Assembly: GCF_029961765.1 (NCBI RefSeq)
Contig: NZ_CP124681.1
Span: 4,278,001-4,342,000, forward strand
DNA length: 64,000 bases
Direction of reading: 5' to 3'
Source: Nocardioides sp. QY071
Lineage (GTDB): Bacteria > Actinomycetota > Actinomycetes > Propionibacteriales > Nocardioidaceae
The notes below the pieces were generated by a model. It searched no databases, had not been told where the DNA came from, and saw nothing but the letters and a program-made list of their open reading frames with translations. Within the stretch, counting starts at the first letter, position 1. Each line of letters opens with the position of its first letter. The translations under genes and the position numbers were made by a program. Shown here one piece after another: positions 19,596-28,165 of the stretch.

Positions 19596-20075
19596 CTACA
19601 TGCCGTCGGCGCCAGCCTTGATCGCCTCGCGAATGCGGGGGTAGGTGCCGCAGCGGCACACGTTGCGGATCGAGTCGAGGTCGTCCTCGGTGATCTTGCG
19701 GTTCTCCGCGCGGACCCGGTTGACCAGCGCGACCGCGGCCATGATCTGCCCGGGCTGGCAGTAGCCACACTGGGCGACGTCGTGGTCGAGCCAGGCGTCC
19801 TGCATCGGGTGCAGGCCGTCCCCGGGTGCGGTGTCGGCGAGCCCCTCGATGGTGGTGATCTCGTCGTCGGGGCCGATCGCGTCGATAGGCACCGAGCAGG
19901 GGTTGAAGGCCTTGCCGTTGATGTGCGACGTGCAGGCCTTGCAGACGTTGATCCCGCAGCCGTACTTCGGGCCGGTGACGCCGAGGACGTCGCGCAGGAC
20001 CCACAGGATGCGGACGTCGTCCTCGACGTCGACCGTCACGGTCTCACCGTTGAGCTGGAAGGTGTGCTTCGGCAT
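19596..20075 (-). CDS. (2Fe-2S)-binding small subunit of a molybdenum hydroxylase
   Basis: This 159-residue subunit resembles IorA of isoquinoline 1-oxidoreductase and aldehyde oxidase small subunits. The ferredoxin-type cluster motif is YGCGINVCKACTSHINGKAF; the second cluster uses AQCGYCQPGQIMAAV and NVCRCGTYPRIREAIKAGAD. It follows the large subunit by 10 bp with a GAGGA ribosome binding site. It has no Tat signal of its own, so it would be co-exported with the large subunit. Confidence 0.9.
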   Translation of the reverse strand: MPKHTFQLNGETVTVDVEDDVRILWVLRDVLGVTGPKYGCGINVCKACTSHINGKAFNPCSVPIDAIGPDDEITTIEGLADTAPGDGLHPMQDAWLDHDVAQCGYCQPGQIMAAVALVNRVRAENRKITEDDLDSIRNVCRCGTYPRIREAIKAGADGM

Positions 20076-20085
20076 GGCGGGGTCC

Positions 20086-22431
20086 TCAGGAGACGTAGTC
20101 GAGGCCGTTGGTCGGCGACTCGGGGACGGACGGGACGAACGACTTCGGCTCGAAGTGCAGCGGGGCGTTGAAGTTGATCGGGAACTCGGTCGGCATCGAC
20201 CCGGTGGCCCGGGCGTAGGCACACGCGACCGCAGCCATCGACGCGGCCACGCCGGCCTCCCCGATCCCGCCGGGCTCCTGGCGGTCGGAGTCGATCACCT
20301 CGCAGTGGAACTCCAACGGCGTGTTCCACTGCCGGGTGTAGGCCGAGTTGTCCCAGCTGGCCTCGAGGAAGTGCCCGTCGACGAGGTGGTTGCTGTAGCT
20401 CAGCGCCTGGGCCATGCCGTCGGAGAATCCGCCCATCATCTGCGCCTGCACGCCGAGCGGGTTGATCGCGAGGCCGCAGTCGACGACGACCGTCGCCCTG
20501 GTGACCCGCGGCCCGGTGACGGCGTCGCGGACCTTGCGGTTGACGGTCTCGGGGCGGCAGTCGATCTCGACGACGACGGCCGTGGCGCCCTTGTACTCCT
20601 TGTGGATCGCGATGCCCTGCGCCGTGCCCTTGGGCATCTGCTTGCCCCACTCGCCGAGCTCGGCGGCCCTGCGCAGCACCTTTTTGACGATGCCGCTCTT
20701 GAGGTACTTCAACCGGAACGCGACCGGGTCCAGGTTCAGCTTCGCGGCCAGCTGGTCGACGATCAGCTCGTTGGCGGTGCGTACGTCGGGCGAGTAGATG
20801 TTGCGCACCGAGCTGGTGTTGAACCGGTCGAAGTCACGGTTGGACTCGTTGAGCAGCTGGGTGACGACCCCGAAGTTGTAGGGGAGCTCCTGGCTGAGGA
20901 GGAAGATCGTCTCGGAGAAGCCGAGGTTGGCCAGGCCGGTCGGCAGGGCCGCGACCTCGGCGGTGAGCCGCTCCCCCAGTCCGTGGGTGAAGTCGGTCGA
21001 CACCGAGGTGTGCCGCTGCTCGAAGCTGACCACGCTGCCGAGCAGCACCGTGGCCCGCACCCGCGAGGTCGCCATCGGGTGCACGCGCCCCTGTCGCGGC
21101 TCGTCGGCGCGGTGCCACATCAGCTTCACCGGCGCCCCGAACGCCTTCGACGCGTGAGCGGCCTCGATGGCGGCATCGCTGAACAGCTTGCGGCCGAAGG
21201 AGCCGCCACCCTGCACGACGTTGACGGTGACCTTGTCCGGCGCGAGCCCGAGGGCCTTCGCGACCTTGGACTGCGCGTCGACCGGCGACTTCAGGCCGCC
21301 CCAGATCGTGGCGGTCCCGTCCTTGACGTCCGCGACCGCGCAGTTGGGCTCGAGCGCCGAGCCGCTGCGGAAGTGGAAGACGAAGTCGCCCTCGACGGTG
21401 GTCGCGCCGAGCTTCGGCACGGCGAGCGGCAGCTGTGCCGAGCGCAGCTCCTTGAGGATGTCGGCCGACGACTTCCCCGCGACGGTGCCGCCCTTCCACG
21501 CCACGTCCAGCGCTCGGACCGCGTCGATGCACTGCCCGAAGGTCTTCGCGCGCACCGCGACTCCGGTCGGGATGATCGCGACGTGGGTGACGCCGGGCAT
21601 CGCCTCGACGGCGGCCTGGTTGCGGATCGCCGTGGCCGTGCCGTTGAGGTCGGGGGCGCGGCAGACCATCGTCGGCAGCGCACCGGGGACGTCGAGGTCC
21701 ATCGCGAACTGCTTGCGTCCGGTCACCGCGTCGCGGGCGTCGAGGCGGCGCTGCGGCGTGCCGACGACCTTGTGCTCGCTGAGCGTCTTGAGCTCGACCT
21801 TCACCTGCTTCGTGGTCGCCGGCGCGGCCAGGGCCGCCGCCTCGCCGTACGGGAGCGCGTTGCCGAGCAGGTCGTAGATCACGCCGCCCTTGACGCTGAG
21901 TGTGGTGACGAGCGCACCGAGCTGGATCGCGGCGGCGTCGAGAAGCGCCTTGCGGGCGACGGCGGCGGCGACCCGGATCGGGGTGTACGTCGAGATGGTG
22001 GTGTTGGAACCGCCGGTGAGCTGGTTGAACAGCAGCTCCCTGCGGGCCGGCGCGAGCGTCACGTGCACACGCTCGACGGGCAGGTCGAGCTCCTCGGCGA
22101 TGATCATCGCCGTCGAGGTGGTGATGCCCTGCCCGACCTCCATCCGCGGCAGCGCGAAGTGGGCGTCGCCCTGGTCGTCGACGTGGATCGCGATCAGGTT
22201 CGAGGTCGGCAGGGTGCAGTGGGTGAGGAAGTCGTTGAGGTCGTAGAGCTCGGGGATCTGCGGCACCGACGGGATCGGCAGCCCGGCCGCCTGCGCGGGC
22301 GCGGCGCCGAGCGCGAGGTCGGCCGCGACGACGAGGCCGGTGCCACCCATCACGTAGCCGACGAAGGAGCGGCGGGTGAGACGACCGGTCGGCTGCCGGT
22401 CCCCCTGGTCGGTCGTCTGGTCGTGCGACAT
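20086..22431 (-). CDS. Tat-exported molybdopterin-binding large subunit (IorB-like)
   Basis: This 781-residue subunit starts at MSHDQTTDQ and carries a twin-arginine signal (GRLTRRSFVGYVMGGTG, residues about 16-32) followed by a hydrophobic stretch ending near AQAA. Downstream are molybdopterin motifs GGGSFGRKLFSDAAIEAAHA and the catalytic-glutamate-like GIGEAGVAASMAAVACAY near the C terminus. The IorAB family oxidises N-heterocycles or aldehydes in the periplasm or cell envelope; the substrate here is unknown. It lacks the cytochrome third subunit often found with such enzymes. It is the first gene of a two-gene unit. Confidence 0.9.
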   Translation of the reverse strand: MSHDQTTDQGDRQPTGRLTRRSFVGYVMGGTGLVVAADLALGAAPAQAAGLPIPSVPQIPELYDLNDFLTHCTLPTSNLIAIHVDDQGDAHFALPRMEVGQGITTSTAMIIAEELDLPVERVHVTLAPARRELLFNQLTGGSNTTISTYTPIRVAAAVARKALLDAAAIQLGALVTTLSVKGGVIYDLLGNALPYGEAAALAAPATTKQVKVELKTLSEHKVVGTPQRRLDARDAVTGRKQFAMDLDVPGALPTMVCRAPDLNGTATAIRNQAAVEAMPGVTHVAIIPTGVAVRAKTFGQCIDAVRALDVAWKGGTVAGKSSADILKELRSAQLPLAVPKLGATTVEGDFVFHFRSGSALEPNCAVADVKDGTATIWGGLKSPVDAQSKVAKALGLAPDKVTVNVVQGGGSFGRKLFSDAAIEAAHASKAFGAPVKLMWHRADEPRQGRVHPMATSRVRATVLLGSVVSFEQRHTSVSTDFTHGLGERLTAEVAALPTGLANLGFSETIFLLSQELPYNFGVVTQLLNESNRDFDRFNTSSVRNIYSPDVRTANELIVDQLAAKLNLDPVAFRLKYLKSGIVKKVLRRAAELGEWGKQMPKGTAQGIAIHKEYKGATAVVVEIDCRPETVNRKVRDAVTGPRVTRATVVVDCGLAINPLGVQAQMMGGFSDGMAQALSYSNHLVDGHFLEASWDNSAYTRQWNTPLEFHCEVIDSDRQEPGGIGEAGVAASMAAVACAYARATGSMPTEFPINFNAPLHFEPKSFVPSVPESPTNGLDYVS

Positions 22432-22579
22432 GACGGAACGTCTCCCGTTCGTCCGAGGCCGGCGCCGCCCCATGCAGCGCCACAACGGGTGGCCTCCTGC
22501 AGCGTGGCACCCGTCACACCGCCCTGACCATGTGAGTCGGTCCAAGGCGGGTTGGAGACTGCTCCAAGACGGGTCCCAG

Positions 22580-22585
22580 TAGCCT
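22580..22585 (+). promoter_or_regulatory. -10 element TAGCCT of the small membrane protein gene
   Basis: TAGCCT is followed by 6 nt and the ATG at 22592, as in other leaderless genes of this window. Confidence 0.4.
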
Positions 22586-22591
22586 CGGGGC

Positions 22592-22807
22592 ATGGACCAG
22601 GACCGGTACGGCGTCCGGCCGCGCTGGCAGCGGCTGCTGTTCGGCCTGCCGCCGGCGATCGCGCTGCTGCTCGTCGGCGGCTACTGGACCCTGCTGTCCT
22701 GGGGCGTCATCGGCGACGAGACGTCCAACACCTTCTCGCTCATCGGCCCGATCGTCGCCGGGTTCGGCGTGGCGCTCGGCTGGGTGGTCCTGCAGCGCCG
22801 TCCCTGA
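22592..22807 (+). CDS. Small two-helix membrane protein
   Basis: This 71-residue protein has two predicted transmembrane helices (about residues 16-37 and 48-66) linked by a short polar loop, with basic residues at both ends. It stands alone between divergent and convergent neighbours, and its stop is 9 bp from the end of the convergent hydrolase gene. The presence of a -10 hexamer at the right spacing supports it as real. No function is inferable. Confidence 0.65.
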   Translation: MDQDRYGVRPRWQRLLFGLPPAIALLLVGGYWTLLSWGVIGDETSNTFSLIGPIVAGFGVALGWVVLQRRP

Positions 22808-22816
22808 CTCTGCGGC

Positions 22817-23653
22817 TCAGCCGCGGATCCAGGTCGCGACGGTCTCCGCGAGCGGCAGCGGCTGGGCGTCCGCGTCAAGGAGCAGGTCGTAGCCGTGACC
22901 GGACTCGGCGGCCTCGAACCGGCTGCCCTCCGGCGCCTGGCCGACGATCGCCTGCGCTCCGGTGACCTGGTCCTCGCCCTCGCCGTCGGCCATCGCGACC
23001 AGCACCGGCACCTTCAGCGCGCGCCCGCCGTCGACGACCTCGATCCCGTCCCAGTCGACCGGCCCGGACAGGTCCACGGCAGCGTCCACGTCCGGGTCGG
23101 TGGCAGCCGTCATCAGCGCCACACTGCCACCCATCGAGGCCCCGACGACCACGACCCTGGTCGCGCCCAGTCGGGTCCGCGCCTCGCGCACGGCCACGCC
23201 GACCGCGTCCACCTGATGCGGTCCCTTGCGGTCGCCGCGACACTTCGACTCGCCGTACCCGCACAGGTCGATCGCCAGCACCTGTACGCCCTGCGCGACC
23301 AGGTCGGCGGCGTACGGCAGCCAGCCGCACAGACCGTTGCCGTCGGTCTGGTGCAGCAGCACCGCGACCGTCGGCCCGGTCCCGGCGGTCACGGCGCTGA
23401 CCTTCCCGACCTCGGCGTCCTCGATGACCTCCGGCGCGAACCCGGTGTCCGCGACGTCCGTGGGCTGGGGGCCGCAGCGGCCGAGCGGGCCGTCGAGGGC
23501 CTGCCACGGCGCCTGGGTGGCGCTCGGCGTCGAGGCGCTGGGCGTGGGAGTCGGCCTCGGCGTGGCTGCGCCGCGCGGCTCGTCGTCGCCTCCGCAGCCG
23601 GCGAGCGCGAGCGCCGCGAGAAGGATGAGCACTGCCCCGATGCGTGACTTCAT
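22817..23653 (-). CDS. Alpha/beta hydrolase lipoprotein
   Basis: This 278-residue protein begins with a lipoprotein signal peptide; the lipobox LALAGC places the lipidated cysteine at about residue 19. A Pro/Thr/Ser-rich linker follows, then an alpha/beta hydrolase fold with the nucleophile elbow VVVGASMGGSVAL and an upstream CGYGESKC. The terminal histidine is likely in ESGHGYDLLL. It is probably a surface-anchored esterase or lipase of unknown substrate. Confidence 0.88.
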   Translation of the reverse strand: MKSRIGAVLILLAALALAGCGGDDEPRGAATPRPTPTPSASTPSATQAPWQALDGPLGRCGPQPTDVADTGFAPEVIEDAEVGKVSAVTAGTGPTVAVLLHQTDGNGLCGWLPYAADLVAQGVQVLAIDLCGYGESKCRGDRKGPHQVDAVGVAVREARTRLGATRVVVVGASMGGSVALMTAATDPDVDAAVDLSGPVDWDGIEVVDGGRALKVPVLVAMADGEGEDQVTGAQAIVGQAPEGSRFEAAESGHGYDLLLDADAQPLPLAETVATWIRG

Positions 23654-23663
23654 CGAGACATTG

Positions 23664-24302
23664 TCAGCCCTGGGCGCGGATGTGGGGGGAGATCAGGGCC
23701 GTCCGCACCGACATCCCGAGGTCGCGATGCCGCAGCGTGGTGATCCGCCGCCCCGGCTGGACCGCGTCCTTCACCGGGCTGGTGCGCTCCCCGAGCAGCG
23801 CCGCCGCCGCGTCGATGTCCGCGACGGTGTGGGTCAGCCCCCACAGGCCGGCAGGTCCCTCGCCGGCGACGCCCGGCGACCCGACCACCTCGAGGATCAC
23901 CGCGCCCAGGCGGTAGAACACCTGCCGCATCGGCGCCCCTGCGAGTGCGCCGTCCCGCTCCCGCCGTACGTCGAGCCCCACCGCCGCCAGCGCGGCGGTG
24001 GTCCGCGCGAGGTCGGGCGAGAGGAGGACGACGTGGTCGAGGTGGGTCACCCCGTTGGGATGGGTGGCGCCCTGCGCCGGAGCGGCCGCGGACACGGTGG
24101 TCGAGACGCCGTCGAGGTCGGTGGTGCCCTCGGGCACATTGCCGAGCGCCCACCCGACGATGCCCGTCCCGTGCTCGCGCCCGACGAGCCGGATCCGCAC
24201 CGCTCCCACCCGGCAGGTCCCGTCGTCGTCCACGGCGAACCCGGCCTCCCGCCACGCCTCCGGCGGGTCGGCGACGAGCAGGTCGGCGAGGGCGACGGTC
24301 AC
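23664..24302 (-). CDS. VOC family (glyoxalase/dioxygenase superfamily) protein
   Basis: This 212-residue protein has a recognisable VOC module starting at HLDHVVLLSPDLARTTAALA (about residue 87) with paired beta-alpha-beta elements; the first half is a weaker repeat of the fold. A GTG start is supported by TAGGGT 6 nt upstream. It resembles actinobacterial glyoxalase-like_2 proteins. Metal ligands are not fully clear, so the reaction is not assigned. Confidence 0.8.
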   Translation of the reverse strand: MTVALADLLVADPPEAWREAGFAVDDDGTCRVGAVRIRLVGREHGTGIVGWALGNVPEGTTDLDGVSTTVSAAAPAQGATHPNGVTHLDHVVLLSPDLARTTAALAAVGLDVRRERDGALAGAPMRQVFYRLGAVILEVVGSPGVAGEGPAGLWGLTHTVADIDAAAALLGERTSPVKDAVQPGRRITTLRHRDLGMSVRTALISPHIRAQG

Positions 24303-24308
24303 GGGCCG

Positions 24309-24314
24309 ACCCTA
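24309..24314 (-). promoter_or_regulatory. -10 element TAGGGT of the VOC gene
   Basis: On the minus strand TAGGGT is followed by CGGCCC and the GTG at 24302, suggesting a leaderless mRNA. Confidence 0.45.
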
Positions 24315-24325
24315 GTGGCCTTGGA

Positions 24326-24889
24326 TCAGAAGCCCACGGCCCGGTTTCGACGACGGACCCGAGCAGGTCGGACCCAGCGGTGCCAAGCGGCCCGGCTGCC
24401 CTGGACGATGAGCCCTGCCACCAGAAAGGCACCCGCCCCGAACCCGGTCATCTGGAGCACCTGACGCTGGGTGGTGACCGGGTCGACGGTCACAGAGGGA
24501 TCGTCGTCGCCGCTGCTCCGCACGATCAGGTGCGTCTCGCCAACTTTGACGTCGCCATTGCAGGACCACCTGTCCGTGAAGGTCGCGGGATACGCGGACG
24601 GCGGGTCTGACGAGCGCCAGGTGACATCGGCGCGTGGCCCCTCCCCCTTGCCACACCCGTCGAAGATCAGGATCCCGCGCCCATCTACGGCGACGACCTC
24701 GGCGTGCTCGATCGACCTGCCCTCAAGCGACTTGAGGTCCCCCAGGGCGGTAAGTCCGAACAGAGTTCCCCCGAGTACCGCGAGCACCAGGATCGACACC
24801 CACCACGGTGTACGCGAGCGCAGCGCGATGATCCACAGTCGCAGCCGCTTGATGTGCCCGCGCGCGGCGTCCTCACTCGTTCCTCCCAC
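24326..24889 (-). CDS. Hypothetical two-pass membrane protein
   Basis: This 187-residue protein has transmembrane helices at about residues 31-50 and 147-165 with an extracytoplasmic domain between them containing two cysteines (FDGCGKGEG and RWSCNGDVKVGE). The layout resembles DUF3592-type proteins, but the match is not firm. A GTG start at 24889 is used. It is divergent from the reductase gene at 24922 with only 32 bp between. Confidence 0.7.
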   Translation of the reverse strand: MGGTSEDAARGHIKRLRLWIIALRSRTPWWVSILVLAVLGGTLFGLTALGDLKSLEGRSIEHAEVVAVDGRGILIFDGCGKGEGPRADVTWRSSDPPSAYPATFTDRWSCNGDVKVGETHLIVRSSGDDDPSVTVDPVTTQRQVLQMTGFGAGAFLVAGLIVQGSRAAWHRWVRPARVRRRNRAVGF

Positions 24890-24909
24890 AGGCCGGATCG
24901 TCCCATGCG

Positions 24910-24915
24910 TACGCT
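24910..24915 (+). promoter_or_regulatory. -10 element TACGCT of the RibD-like gene
   Basis: TACGCT is followed by 6 nt and the ATG at 24922. It lies in a 32-bp divergent gap with no ribosome binding site. Confidence 0.45.
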
Positions 24916-24921
24916 GGCGCG

Positions 24922-25566
24922 ATGGCAGTCCGGGTCGACCTCAACATCTCGCTGGACGGATTCGCGACGACGACCGACCAGACGCCCGAGAACCCCTTCG
25001 GCGATGACTGGCCGCGCCTGACCGGCGCCTACACCGCGACCCGCACCTTCCGCGAGCGGGTGCTGCACGACACCTCGGGCGCGGGCACCACCGGTGTCGA
25101 CGACAGGTACGCCGAGGCGTACTTCGCCGAGCTCGGTGCGGAGATCATGGGCGCCGGCATGTTCGGCCTGCACGACTTCCCCGACGACCCCGACTGGCGC
25201 GGCTGGTGGGGCGACGAGCCGCCGTTCCGGATCCCCGTGTTCGTGCTGTCCCACGGCGCCCCACGACCCCCGATCGAGATGGCCGGTGGCACCACCTTCC
25301 ACTTCCTCTCCGCCACCCCCCGCGAGGCCCTCGACCGCGCCCTCGCGGTCGCCGACGGAAAGGACGTCCGGATCGGCGGCGGCGCCCGCGTGGTCCGCGA
25401 CTTCCTCGCGGCAGGGCTCGTCGACCGGCTCCACGTCGCGATCGCGCCGATCCTGCTCGGCCGCGGTATCCGGCTCTGGGACGACCTGCGTGGCCTGGAG
25501 GACGGGTACGACGTCGTCACCGAGACCGCGGAGAGCGGCACGATCCACCTGACGTTCCGTCGGTAG
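24922..25566 (+). CDS. Dihydrofolate reductase/RibD C-terminal family protein
   Basis: This 214-residue protein has the opening strand RVDLNISLDGFATT and the nucleotide-binding signature VRIGGGARVVRDFLAAGLVD followed by LHVAIAPILLGRGIRLW, typical of the stand-alone RibD C-terminal family. Members are NADPH-dependent reductases of pterin or pyrimidine-like substrates, but few have known roles. It is a separate family branch from the RibD-type gene at 31403. Confidence 0.88.
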   Translation: MAVRVDLNISLDGFATTTDQTPENPFGDDWPRLTGAYTATRTFRERVLHDTSGAGTTGVDDRYAEAYFAELGAEIMGAGMFGLHDFPDDPDWRGWWGDEPPFRIPVFVLSHGAPRPPIEMAGGTTFHFLSATPREALDRALAVADGKDVRIGGGARVVRDFLAAGLVDRLHVAIAPILLGRGIRLWDDLRGLEDGYDVVTETAESGTIHLTFRR

Positions 25567-25578
25567 GGCGCGCCACGC

Positions 25579-26502
25579 TCAGGCCGGGTCGAGCACCGGG
25601 TCCTCCGCCGGCCGGGGTGGTCGCTCGACGGTGATCACGACGGCGACGGCCGCGACGATCACCAGGCCCCCGACGAGCACGGCACTCGTGATCGGCTCGT
25701 CGAGCAGGGCCCGGCCGAGGAGGACCGCGACGACCGGATTGACGTACGCGTAGGTGGCGACGAGGCCGATCGGCGCATTGGCGAGCAACCACACGTACGC
25801 GCTGAACCCGACCATCGACCCGATCACGACGAGGTACAGCCACGCGAGCCAGGTCCGGGCGTCGTACGCGAACGGGGTGGGCGACTCCCCCACGGCGAGA
25901 CCCAGCGCCACCATCATCACCCCGCCGGTCCACATCTCGTGGACCGCGAGCACGAACGGGTCCTTCGGGAGGGTGAGGCGGGGTTGCACCCACGAGCCGA
26001 ACGCCCAGAACCCGCTGGCCGCCAGCACGAACGCCGCACCGACGAGCGGAATGTCGCCCTGGCTGCGCCCGCCCAGCACGAGCCACGCGAGACCGACGAA
26101 TCCCAGCACCACGCCCAGCACCGACCACCCCCGCGGCCGGTCGCCGCCCGCGAACCGGTAGGCCACCACCCACAGCGGCACTGCCGCGACGAGCAGCGCC
26201 GCGACCCCGCTCGGCGCGCCCTTGCTCTCGCCGACCGCCACCAGGCCGTTGCCCAGCAGCGGCAGCATCAGCCCGAGCAGGGCTGCACCGAGGAGCTCCC
26301 CGCGACCGACCCGCACCGAGACGCCGCGCAGCCGCAACACCACACCGAGGAGCAGCCCGGCCGCGACGAACCGCGCACCCATCCCCGTCAGCGGTGGCAC
26401 GTCCTCGACGACCACCCGGATGCCGAGGTACGTCGAGCCCCACACGACGTACACGATCGCGAGGGCGGTCGCGACCATGCCGAGACGAGCCTGCCTGTTC
26501 AT
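25579..26502 (-). CDS. EamA/DMT family transporter
   Basis: This 307-residue protein has about ten hydrophobic helices in two EamA repeats; the first shows VYVVWGSTYLGIRVVVEDVP and the second VGFSAYVWLLANAPIGLVAT with the conserved YAYVNPVVAVLLG. Members export amino acids or related metabolites. The Y-V-N-P motif places it with YedA-like proteins. It converges with the RibD-like gene 12 bp away. Confidence 0.9.
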   Translation of the reverse strand: MNRQARLGMVATALAIVYVVWGSTYLGIRVVVEDVPPLTGMGARFVAAGLLLGVVLRLRGVSVRVGRGELLGAALLGLMLPLLGNGLVAVGESKGAPSGVAALLVAAVPLWVVAYRFAGGDRPRGWSVLGVVLGFVGLAWLVLGGRSQGDIPLVGAAFVLAASGFWAFGSWVQPRLTLPKDPFVLAVHEMWTGGVMMVALGLAVGESPTPFAYDARTWLAWLYLVVIGSMVGFSAYVWLLANAPIGLVATYAYVNPVVAVLLGRALLDEPITSAVLVGGLVIVAAVAVVITVERPPRPAEDPVLDPA

Positions 26503-26643
26503 CGGACTCCTGCCTGCCTGGTCACCACCGATCCTGACGAGGACAACAGCCCGCGCGCCACGCGATATTGCGCTGCGGCGTCGATTGGCAGCGGGTCGAC
26601 GCAGACTGGCAGTTCCTCGACGCCGCGGGGCCGAGCCGGTTCC

Positions 26644-27222
26644 TCAGCGGGCCTGACCGCCGCGCTCGAGGTCCATGCACCGTCCGTACAGGTGGCTCAG
26701 CTCGTCGTCGATCGCCGCGACCAGGTCCCGAGCACGCTCGTCGACAGCGATCCGGAGGTAGCGCTCGTCGGCCATGATCGCGACCAGGGTGTGCTCGACG
26801 CGGCGGTAGGCGGCCGGGTCGTCGCGCATCCCGCGCAACCGGTCGACGTACCCGCTCAGGACGGCGAGGTAGGCCCCGCCGGCCAACCGCGCATCCGCCC
26901 TCTCCTGCGCCTGCCGGAAGGTCTCCCGCAACCGCCGAGCGGTCCGGGCCGCGACGGCGTCCGCGTCGGTGACCGGTACGGCGAAGCCGCGTCCGTAGTC
27001 ACGCGCCACCTCCGGTCCGGGCATCCTGATCAGGCTCGGGCCGCGAAATCGTCGGGGAGCCGGGCGGAGGCCGGCACCGTCCGCCCAGCCGGCCAGGATC
27101 CCCTGGTTCGCCTCGACGTCCGCCACCTCGGTCTCGGCGGTCGCCAGGACCGAGTACCAGTCGGCGAGCAGCTCGAGGAGCAGCGCTCCGTCGTACCGGT
27201 AGGTCGCCAGGAGGAACGTCAC
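26644..27222 (-). CDS. Hypothetical protein coupled to an SCO6745-family gene
   Basis: This 192-residue, charged and mostly helical protein starts at the GTG at 27222, which overlaps the upstream stop by 4 bp. The frame stays open far upstream, but only antisense or out-of-frame SCO6745 sequence lies there. Recognisable features are limited to a helical C-terminal half with DDELSHLYGRCMDLERGG. I see no membrane segment and no known domain. Coupling suggests it acts with its partner. The 141-bp gap downstream (26503-26643) holds nothing I can identify. Confidence 0.7.
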   Translation of the reverse strand: MTFLLATYRYDGALLLELLADWYSVLATAETEVADVEANQGILAGWADGAGLRPAPRRFRGPSLIRMPGPEVARDYGRGFAVPVTDADAVAARTARRLRETFRQAQERADARLAGGAYLAVLSGYVDRLRGMRDDPAAYRRVEHTLVAIMADERYLRIAVDERARDLVAAIDDELSHLYGRCMDLERGGQAR

Positions 27223-28052
27223 GAGTCGAGCGGAATGTGTTCGTACGCCGCGGCGAACACCGGCCCGAGTCCTGCGATCAGCTCGTCGAGCTCCTCGGCG
27301 TCCAAGGCCAGGTAGGGGGCGGTCGCGAGCGTGTCGGTGAGGTCCTCGATCCGCTGCTTGGTGGTGCGGCCGGCATCCGTCAGCGCGCCGTCGCCGTCCA
27401 GCAGCCCGCGGCTGCGCAGGCCGGCGGCGACCGTTGCCAGCTCGGCCCCGGGCAGGTGGTGGGTCCGGCCGAAGGTCTCGAGCGTCAGGCCGAAGGACGC
27501 CGCCAGGAGTGCATGTCCCTCGATCCCGCCGATGCCGTGGGCCAACAGGGCGGCGATGTGGCCGTCCCCACGGTGCTCGCGAAGCAGCGTGGTCGCATGC
27601 CACAGGCGTGCGACAGGGTCCTCGGGTACGGCGAGCGCCCGGAGGCCGGCGTACAGAGCCCGCCCCTCGGTCGGGGCGCTGACCGCCGCCCGGGTGGCGA
27701 GGTCGGCGATCCGTTGCAGGCCGGCATCCTCGGCGATGTCGCCGAGCTTCCGACGCAGTGCGGCGGCGCTGGCCCGCTCCCGCAGCGAGATCGCCTCTTC
27801 GGGGCTGATCCGCGTCCACACCCACGGGATGTGACGAGCCACCTCGCCGTCCGCGAAGTTGTAGAACGCGGCGTGGACGACCTCGGCGGGCGCGAGTCCC
27901 AGGGGCGCCGCGCGGCCGGCGAAGTAGCCGTCCCAGAAGTTGCGCATGCCGACCTCCCGGAACGCGCGGTCGACGTCCTCGGAGAAGCTGACGGTGGCGA
28001 TCGGTTCGATCAGCTCGAACAGGCGGCGGACCTTTCCCTGCGGATGGGTCAT
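27219..28052 (-). CDS. SCO6745 family protein
   Basis: This 277-residue protein matches the actinobacterial SCO6745 family through GYFAGRAAPLGLAPAEVVHA, AAFYNFADGEVARHIPWVW and the following helix with RERASAAALRRKLGD. The C-terminal part contains a winged-helix-like segment (ATVAAGLRSRGLLDGDGALT), so DNA binding is possible. The start MTHPQGKVRR follows a moderate GAAGGAGC ribosome binding site. It is the first gene of a coupled pair; the biochemical role of the family is not established. Confidence 0.82.
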   Translation of the reverse strand: MTHPQGKVRRLFELIEPIATVSFSEDVDRAFREVGMRNFWDGYFAGRAAPLGLAPAEVVHAAFYNFADGEVARHIPWVWTRISPEEAISLRERASAAALRRKLGDIAEDAGLQRIADLATRAAVSAPTEGRALYAGLRALAVPEDPVARLWHATTLLREHRGDGHIAALLAHGIGGIEGHALLAASFGLTLETFGRTHHLPGAELATVAAGLRSRGLLDGDGALTDAGRTTKQRIEDLTDTLATAPYLALDAEELDELIAGLGPVFAAAYEHIPLDS

Positions 28053-28064
28053 CTGCGCTCCTTC

Positions 28065-28110
28065 GGTGGTCGTGGTGGCGCCGCTCGGAGCGCCTCTCAC
28101 CTCGACAACG
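28065..28110. repeat. Possible decayed copy of the interspersed repeat
   Basis: The stretch from ggtggtcg to ctcacctcgacaacg resembles, loosely, the reverse complement of the tandem-unit opening block (cgctggcgctcctcgcacctcaac). Identity is weak and this may be coincidental. Confidence 0.25.
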
Positions 28111-28165
28111 AACAGGGGTCGCCCGGTTCGACAGGTTGGGACGGACGAATGCGCCCCTGCCACTG

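Noticed and set aside
19831..22527. Long open frame (898 codons) on the plus strand opposite the IorAB-like genes
   Set aside because: It is antisense to two strongly conserved subunits, rich in Arg/Gly/Ala/Asp as expected for a high-GC shadow frame, and contains no recognisable domain.
28118..28140. gttcgacaggttggg as another copy of the short xdhB-type repeat
   Set aside because: Only a partial match on one arm; the symmetric partner is missing, so it is not counted as a firm copy.
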